DNA of 64,000 bases from the NCBI RefSeq assembly GCF_025947065.1, contig NZ_CP109994.1, positions 2,666,001 through 2,730,000 of the forward strand. Reading direction: 5' to 3'. Within the stretch, counting starts at the first letter, position 1; each line of letters starts with the position of its first letter. This DNA comes from Flavobacterium sp. N1736. Its GTDB lineage: Bacteria; Bacteroidota; Bacteroidia; Flavobacteriales; Flavobacteriaceae. A model generated the notes under the pieces. It had not been told where the DNA came from. It made no database searches and saw nothing but the letters and a program-made list of their open reading frames with translations. Both the position numbers and the translations under genes were made by a program. Shown here piece by piece: positions 59,557-64,000 of the stretch.

Positions 59557-60090
59557 TTATTTGTTTGGATTTTTAAATTCATACCAAACTTCTAATTCGT
59601 CTTCATACATAAAAGAATTTACGTATTGAAAACCCAGTTTTTCAAGAATTTTCCTTGAATTTTTATTTCCTTCATCGGCATAAGCATAAAGGCAATCTAC
59701 ATTCATTTCGTTAAAAGCATATTCAACAAAAGCTTTTCCTGCTTCGCTTGCATATCCTTTTCCCCAATGTTTTTCGATAAACCGATAACCAATTTCATAA
59801 AAATTTTGATGGTTATTGATCTCATTCGTAATAAATTTTATTCCGGACCAGCCTAAAAATTCATTGGTTTCTTTTAAAATAACCGCCCAGCGACCTGTTC
59901 CAAAATCTTTATATTGTTTTTGAATGTTCTCTATTTGAAGAATACTTTCGTCAATATGTTTTACAGGTTTGTTTCCAAGAAAAATATGCACATTTGGATT
60001 CGAATCCAATTCAAACATTGCTTCTGCATCTGAAAGATTCAATTCTCTCAAAAGCAAACGTTCAGTTTCAATTGATTTTGATTTTTTCAT
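59557..60090 (-). CDS. GNAT family N-acetyltransferase, RimJ/RimL type
   Basis: 177 residues from MKKSKSIETERLLLRELNL. Acetyl-CoA-binding YRFIEKHWGKGYASEAGKAF (about 108-127) and NSRKILEKLGFQYVNSF mark the RimJ/RimL group (Acetyltransf_3). Substrate unknown. The start overlaps the end of the HAD gene by 23 bases, so the two are likely one unit. Confidence 0.9.
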   Translation of the reverse strand: MKKSKSIETERLLLRELNLSDAEAMFELDSNPNVHIFLGNKPVKHIDESILQIENIQKQYKDFGTGRWAVILKETNEFLGWSGIKFITNEINNHQNFYEIGYRFIEKHWGKGYASEAGKAFVEYAFNEMNVDCLYAYADEGNKNSRKILEKLGFQYVNSFMYEDELEVWYEFKNPNK

Positions 60091-60901
60091 GAACATAATT
60101 ATTTAGAATATAACGCTGCACAACTTCGGCAACTCCGTCATTGTTATTTGAAGCTACAATTACATTTGCTCTGTCACGCAATTCAGGTGTTACATTATCA
60201 ACCCAAACACCTAAACCGGCATATTCGATCATCGTTAAATCATTTCCAGCGTTTCCAACGGCAATAATTTCACTTTGGTGAATGTTTAGTTTTTCTGCCA
60301 AAAGTTTTAAACTCGCTGCTTTATCAATACCATTTTGAGCTGCTTCAAGGAAAAAAGGCTTAGACATTGCAACACTCAAATGTGGCATTGCCAATTTTAA
60401 ATCTTTTTCTACTTCTTTTAAATAAGAAGGTTCTGCCAATAAAATACATTTTACAGCAGGTTTAGTAACGGCTGCTTTAAAATCAGGTACTTTATTATGT
60501 GGTAATCCGGTGATTTCTTTTTCGATTTCGATATATTCCGAATCGGTTTCACTAACAATTTCACCATCAAGATAAGTGATAATGTGCGTTTTCATCTTTA
60601 CACTATAATCGTATAAATCATGAATTTGTTCTGGAGTTAAACACTGCTCAAATAAAACCAAATCATCTTTCACAGTACTTATTAAGGCACCATTAAAGGA
60701 AATAATGTATGAATCGTACAAATCCAGTTTCAGTTCTTTTGCATAAGCAGTCATCGCCGAAGTTGGTCGACCGGAAGCCAAAACAACATGCACGCCTTTT
60801 GCCTGCGCTTCAAGAAGTACTTTTTTATTTAATTCTGATATTTTATGATCGTCTGTCAACAAGGTGTCATCCATGTCGAGTACCAGCATTTTATATTGCA
60901 T
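60068..60901 (-). CDS. Cof-type HAD-IIB phosphatase
   Basis: 277 residues. Motif I LVLDMDDTLLTDDHKIS with nucleophile Asp (about 7-13), motif II VLASGRPTSAM, motif III Lys in KAASLKLLAEKL, motif IV IIAVGNAGNDLTMIEYAG; the IIB cap lies between. Cof-type enzymes dephosphorylate sugar phosphates and flavin or pyridoxal precursors. In motif IV the usual GD(N/S) reads GNAGND, so the first Asp is replaced by Asn. Confidence 0.92.
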   Translation of the reverse strand: MQYKMLVLDMDDTLLTDDHKISELNKKVLLEAQAKGVHVVLASGRPTSAMTAYAKELKLDLYDSYIISFNGALISTVKDDLVLFEQCLTPEQIHDLYDYSVKMKTHIITYLDGEIVSETDSEYIEIEKEITGLPHNKVPDFKAAVTKPAVKCILLAEPSYLKEVEKDLKLAMPHLSVAMSKPFFLEAAQNGIDKAASLKLLAEKLNIHQSEIIAVGNAGNDLTMIEYAGLGVWVDNVTPELRDRANVIVASNNNDGVAEVVQRYILNNYVHEKIKIN

Positions 60902-60904
60902 ATT

Positions 60905-60970
60905 TTCAGTTTTGCAGTCTCAGTTTTCAGTTTTCAGTCTCAGTAAACTGTAAACTAAAAACTGAGACTA
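60905..60970. repeat. CAGTCTCAGTTTTCAG-word repeat, copy
   Basis: TTCAGTTTTGCAGTCTCAGT TTTCAGTTTTCAGTCTCAG and the inverted AAACTGTAAACTAAAAACTG AGACT, ending 13 bases before the stop of the DUF2007 gene. Confidence 0.8.
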
Positions 60971-60982
60971 TTTTACTCTCTT

Positions 60983-61201
60983 CTAGATACTCATTCTGAA
61001 ATCTTCAATAACAGGATTTGCTTTTGCAAAATCAGTTTCCTGAATAAAAACCTCAACCGCTAAATCTGTTTGTCCAAAACCTCCTAAACGAGCCGATTGA
61101 ATATTATCTTTTTTTGTCGTCTCTACTCCTGCCTGCTCTAATCTTTCCTGTATAGCAATTGCTAATATTTCACTTCCTGAAAACACCTTCATTAATCCCA
61201 T
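60983..61201 (-). CDS. DUF2007 family protein
   Basis: 72 residues, MGLMKVFSGSEILAIAIQER LEQAGVETTKKDNI. A GlnB-like small alpha/beta fold (putative signal-transducing protein family). Start may be either Met1 or Met4. Both sides carry copies of the CAGTCTCAG repeat (60905-60970 and 61243-61335). Confidence 0.85.
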   Translation of the reverse strand: MGLMKVFSGSEILAIAIQERLEQAGVETTKKDNIQSARLGGFGQTDLAVEVFIQETDFAKANPVIEDFRMSI

Positions 61202-61242
61202 AACATTTTATTTTTTATTATTATTTTTTACTGTAAAATTTA

Positions 61243-61335
61243 GTGTTCAGTCGCAGTCTCAGTTTTTAGTCTCAGCTTTCGGTACACTATGAACTGTGAC
61301 TGTAAACTGCGACTAAAAACTGAAAACCGAGACTT
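61243..61335. repeat. CAGTCTCAGTTTTCAG-word repeat, copy
   Basis: GTTCAGTCGCAGTCTCAGTT TTTAGTCTCAGCTTTCGG on the left and ACTGTGACTGTAAACTGCGA CTAAAAACTGAAAACCGAGA CT on the right, inverted arms of the word family, ending 4 bases before the helicase-like gene stop. Confidence 0.8.
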
Positions 61336-61339
61336 CTTA

Positions 61340-62002
61340 TTATTCCTCTTCAATAAAACCTTCTTCTTCGTCAAGTTCTTCTTCACCTTCTTCATCCATA
61401 TCGAATAAAAAAGGTTCTAAAAGCATTTTGTCTGCCAAAATCTCGATACGTTCTGTCAGTGTTTCAGCAAAAATAATGCGCTGTGTTTTTGTAATACTGT
61501 TCGAAATACGCATAATTTTAGTTTCATGACGTAATTTCAAAATAGGATCAGCGTCATCCAGAATAAACATTTTCAATCGGTTTACATTATAACCGGCGGT
61601 CGTAAACATATCGCTTAATTTATTTGGCGTTCCAATTAAAACATCGATTCCTGTTGAAATATAATTTTTATCATAATCCATATCGCCTTTGTCGTGAACT
61701 CCGTAAACTTCAAGTTTTGAATATTTTCCGTATTTCTCAAAAAGTGCTTCCATTTCTAACACCTTGGCTTTATCTTCTACAAAAATCAAAGCACGAGGAG
61801 ATTCCTCTGTATGACCTGACAATTGCTGAATCACATTCAATACAATTGTTGTTGATTTTCCGCTTCCTGCCGGAGAAAGAATAATACAATCGGCACCACT
61901 TTTTATAGTCGAAAAAGTTTCTCTTTGCAGAATATTAGCTTCTGTCAATCCGTTTTCGATTAAGGCGTCTTGTAACTTCTCGTTTATTTTTTTTAGTTTC
62001 AT
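61340..62002 (-). CDS. DEAD-box-type ATPase with a single RecA domain
   Basis: 220 residues. Q-motif NILQRETFSTIKSGADCIIL, Walker A SPAGSGKST (about 44-52), ALIFVEDKAKVLEM (motif Ia), VLIGTPNKLSDM (Ib), LDDADPI in place of DEAD (about 153), and IIFAETL where SAT is expected. The protein stops after domain 1 with an acidic tail (DMDEEGEEELDEEEGFIEEE), so the second RecA domain needed for helicase activity is missing. Likely a regulatory or accessory RNA-binding ATPase. Confidence 0.85.
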   Translation of the reverse strand: MKLKKINEKLQDALIENGLTEANILQRETFSTIKSGADCIILSPAGSGKSTTIVLNVIQQLSGHTEESPRALIFVEDKAKVLEMEALFEKYGKYSKLEVYGVHDKGDMDYDKNYISTGIDVLIGTPNKLSDMFTTAGYNVNRLKMFILDDADPILKLRHETKIMRISNSITKTQRIIFAETLTERIEILADKMLLEPFLFDMDEEGEEELDEEEGFIEEE

Positions 62003-62099
62003 CTGTTGAGATTGAAAGATTAAAAAATTAAAATATTGAAAGATTAGATCCTGAAAAAAAAATCTTTGAATTATTAAATCTTTAAATCATTAAATTAAT
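62003..62099. repeat. Word-repeat hairpin, TTGAAAGATTAAA/TTTAAATC
   Basis: GAGATTGAAAGATTAAAAAA TTAAAATATTGAAAGATTAG ATC with inverted AAATCTTTGAATTATTAAAT CTTTAAATCATTAAATTAAT T. Fills the gap between the sigma-54 activator stop side and the DEAD ATPase start. Confidence 0.65.
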
Positions 62100-62100
62100 T

Positions 62101-63264
62101 TTATTTGCTTGCAAACATTGTTACGTCAGATTCTGATATTTCGTTTCCTCCCAAAATGATTAATCTTTCGACTACATTTCGAAGTTCACGAATATTTCCT
62201 GTCCAATCGTATTCCTGCAATAATTTTATGGCTTGCTGCGAAAATACTTTCACCACATTTCCTTGTTCCGAAGCAATTTTCTCTGCAAAATGTCTTACTA
62301 AAGCCGGAATATCATCACGTCTTTCATTCAATGGCGGAACTTTAATTAAAATTACTGCCAAACGATGGTATAAATCTTCCCGAAAACGACCTTCGGCAAT
62401 TTCTGTCTTTAAATCTTTATTGGTTGCCGCCACAACACGAACATCAACTTTGATATCTTTTTCGGCTCCAACTCTGGTAATCATACTTTCCTGCAAAGCA
62501 CGTAAAACTTTGGCTTGCGCCGAAAGACTCATATCGCCAATTTCATCCAAAAAAATTGTTCCTTTATCTGCTGCTTCAAACTTTCCGGCACGATCTTTCA
62601 CTGCCGATGTAAAAGCACCTTTTACGTGTCCGAACAATTCACTTTCGATCAATTCACTTGGAATTGCAGCACAGTTTACTTCGATTAAAGGAAAATTAGC
62701 ACGTTCGCTTTTTTCATGCAATTGATGCGCAACTAATTCTTTTCCGGTTCCGTTTGGTCCTGTAATCAAAACTCGTGCTTCGGTTTGGGCTACTTTATCA
62801 ATCATTAATTTTATATGACTAATGGCATCGCTCTCGCCAATCATTTCGTAATTTTTACTGACTTTTTTCTTCAGAATTTTATTTTCAACTACAAGTTGTT
62901 TTTTATCTAAAGCATTACGAACTGTATTTAATAAACGATTTAAATCCGGCGGTTTCGAGATATAATCAAAGGCACCCAAACGCATCGTATGAATTGCCGT
63001 TTCCATATCGCCATGACCGGAAATCATCACCATCGGAATTTCTGGTTTAATTTTTTTTACTTCTTCTAAAACCTCAACACCGTCCATTTTTGGCATTTTG
63101 ATATCGCACAAAACCAAATCGTAATCGTTATTTTTTATTTTCTCAAGACCCGCAACTCCATCTTCCGCTTCATCAACCTGATACGTATCATTTTCTTCTG
63201 ATAAAATCTTTACCAAAACTCTTCTGATCGCCGCTTCGTCTTCTATAATTAGTATTTTACTCAT
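62101..63264 (-). CDS. Sigma-54-dependent response regulator without DNA-binding domain
   Basis: 387 residues. Receiver domain with phospho-Asp in LVLCDIKMPKMDG (about 52-64), SGHGDME and SKPPDLN; then AAA+ domain with Walker A GPNGTGKE (about 170), GAFTSA (about 218) where the consensus sigma-54 loop is GAFTGA, Walker B GTIFLDEIGDMS, and GNIRELRNVVERL. It ends at ESDVTMFASK, before the Fis-type helix-turn-helix of NtrC would begin. It should activate sigma-54 polymerase from solution or through partner proteins. Confidence 0.9.
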   Translation of the reverse strand: MSKILIIEDEAAIRRVLVKILSEENDTYQVDEAEDGVAGLEKIKNNDYDLVLCDIKMPKMDGVEVLEEVKKIKPEIPMVMISGHGDMETAIHTMRLGAFDYISKPPDLNRLLNTVRNALDKKQLVVENKILKKKVSKNYEMIGESDAISHIKLMIDKVAQTEARVLITGPNGTGKELVAHQLHEKSERANFPLIEVNCAAIPSELIESELFGHVKGAFTSAVKDRAGKFEAADKGTIFLDEIGDMSLSAQAKVLRALQESMITRVGAEKDIKVDVRVVAATNKDLKTEIAEGRFREDLYHRLAVILIKVPPLNERRDDIPALVRHFAEKIASEQGNVVKVFSQQAIKLLQEYDWTGNIRELRNVVERLIILGGNEISESDVTMFASK

Positions 63265-63271
63265 TTTTTTT

Positions 63272-63470
63272 CAAGGTTCAAAGTTGCAAAGGTTCAGAGG
63301 TACAAAGTTTAAAATCTTTGTCACTTTATTACCTTTTTACCTATTATTAGTAATCTATCTTTATTTAATGCTCAATATAATTTTAAAATTTGCTTTTTAT
63401 TCTAAGCTATAAAGTTCAATTATTTTAAAAAACCTTTGAACCTTTGTATCTCTGAACCTTTGCCACTTTA
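63272..63470. repeat. CAAAGGTTCAAAG-word element, copy 2
   Basis: Left arm TTCAAGGTTCAAAGTTGCAA AGGTTCAGAGGTACAAAG (63270-63307) and right arm AACCTTTGAACCTTTGTATC TCTGAACCTTTGCCA (63432-63466) are inverted, separated by about 125 AT-rich bases, in the gap between two minus-strand genes. A half copy (TTGAACCTTTGGAACTTTGA ACC) lies at 49914-49936. Confidence 0.75.
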
Positions 63471-63476
63471 AAAAAA

Positions 63477-64000
63477 CTAATATTTAAGCCATCTATACAA
63501 TTCTTTCCATGTAGGTTTTTTGCCGTACATTAAAATACCAACGCGGTAAATTTTTGCTGCGAACCAGACTACAAGGAAAAAGGCAGCAAACAATAATGAT
63601 ACCGAAATTGCAATTTGCCACCACGGCACGCCAAACGGAATACGCATTAACATGACTATTGGCGACGTTAGCGGAATCATTGAAAACACGACTGCAATTG
63701 TTCCGTGTGGATCATTTACAACAGTAAAAAATCCGATGTAAACACTTAAAATAAGTGGCATTATTATAGGCAATAAAAATTGTTGAGAATCGGTTTGATT
63801 GTCAACTGCTGCTCCAATTGCAGCATAAAATGAACTGTACAAAAAGTAACCTCCAATAAAATAAACCACAAAGCCAATTATGATACTGGCGATTGGCAAA
63901 TTCCATAATTCGCTGATATACATTTGTGCTGTTCCTGAAAATTCCTGTTGGGCAGAATGCATTAATTCCGGTGGAATTTTAGCTGTTGGACCAACATTTA
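63477..64000 (-). CDS. ABC-2 type transporter permease (C-terminal part)
   Basis: The frame runs off the right edge, so only the last 170 or so residues are seen. Five helices follow: NLPIASIIIGFVVYFIGGYF LYSSFYAAIGAAVD, FLLPIIMPLILSVYIGFFTV V, IAVVFSMIPLTSPIVMLMRI, WWQIAISVSLLFAAFFLVVW F, with a short tail GILMYGKKPTWKELYRWLKY. This is the NatB/YhaP-like ABC-2 permease type (ABC2_membrane_3). Substrate, often Na+ or drugs, is not known. Confidence 0.85.
   Translation of the reverse strand, partial: NVGPTAKIPPELMHSAQQEFSGTAQMYISELWNLPIASIIIGFVVYFIGGYFLYSSFYAAIGAAVDNQTDSQQFLLPIIMPLILSVYIGFFTVVNDPHGTIAVVFSMIPLTSPIVMLMRIPFGVPWWQIAISVSLLFAAFFLVVWFAAKIYRVGILMYGKKPTWKELYRWLKY

Noticed and set aside
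62105..62725. 206-residue plus-strand frame opposite the sigma-54 activator
   Set aside because: Ser/Phe/Thr-rich shadow of the conserved AAA+ domain; no motif.
1..64000. tRNA, rRNA, prophage or integrated plasmid
   Set aside because: No cloverleaf-like sequence, rRNA stretch, integrase, phage structural gene or replication gene was found on reading both strands; this is by eye, and a covariance search would settle tRNAs.

Overview
The window is a piece of a Flavobacterium-type chromosome (Bacteroidota, Flavobacteriia). Signs of this are the low GC content, very short leaders with -7 boxes of the form TAnnTTTG, Bacteroidota-only families (DUF4295 beside rpmG and ftsY, a SecA of 1114 residues, TonB/PepSY uptake genes, carboxypeptidase-like/plug/VWA fusions, hydrolase-type two-domain regulators without a DNA-binding end), and secreted proteins whose signal peptides end in AQ or SQ. 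No rRNA, tRNA, CRISPR array, prophage or classical IS element was seen. Most genes are ordinary chromosomal housekeeping; the novelty lies in small accessory modules and in an unusual density of intergenic inverted repeats.

Layout. 0-6 kb: end of a serine hydrolase, then a minus-strand block with rpmB, rpmG, a DUF4295 protein, ftsY and a 59-residue membrane protein, preceded by cinA, an Hpt protein, a fumarylacetoacetase-fold hydrolase and a DEDDh exonuclease. 6-13 kb: a 2-oxoacid dehydrogenase E2 gene broken by a one-base frameshift, a family 2 glycosyltransferase, a BamA-like barrel, a membrane acyltransferase, a CpsB-type phosphatase. 13-18 kb: a tandem duplicated XRE regulator, a three-gene hipB-hipS-hipT type toxin-antitoxin operon with iterated ACCCGTAA operators, an ABC-F ATPase, and a four-helix-bundle (S23/IVP family) gene bracketed by inverted repeats. 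19-27 kb: stress protein, methyltransferase carrying a repeat-derived in-frame insertion, LolD-like ATPase, cobalamin adenosyltransferase, secA. 27-31 kb: a metal-uptake-like group (small Cys protein, TonB receptor, PepSY membrane protein). 32-34.5 kb: a tight operon of APS kinase, Asp/Asn-type 2-oxoglutarate hydroxylase and sulfotransferase, the best candidate here for an undescribed modification pathway. 34.6-48 kb: sirtuin, purB, KefB-type antiporter, peroxiredoxin, AEC permease, an Rrf2 regulator with matching palindromes before itself and the next oxidoreductase, meaB, an LTA-synthase-like sulfatase, MATE pump, outer-membrane protein, PPK2. 50-54 kb: ECF sigma factor, plug-bearing anti-sigma-like protein and a VWA/plug protein. 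54-64 kb: SIMPL protein, LURP-one-like protein, SDR, mtaB, GNAT, HAD, one-domain DEAD ATPase, a sigma-54 activator with no DNA-binding domain, and the end of an ABC-2 permease.

How parts fit: cobalamin adenosyltransferase and MeaB both serve adenosylcobalamin-dependent methylmalonyl-CoA mutase. secA, ftsY and the BamA-like barrel belong to envelope protein export. The APS kinase should supply PAPS to the sulfotransferase next to it. Between genes there are at least ten unrelated families of inverted repeats, many built from a short word repeated with small changes (for example CAGTCTCAGTTTTCAG, CAAAGGTTCAAAG, ACCTGAAACTTGAAAC), nearly always directly after stop codons.
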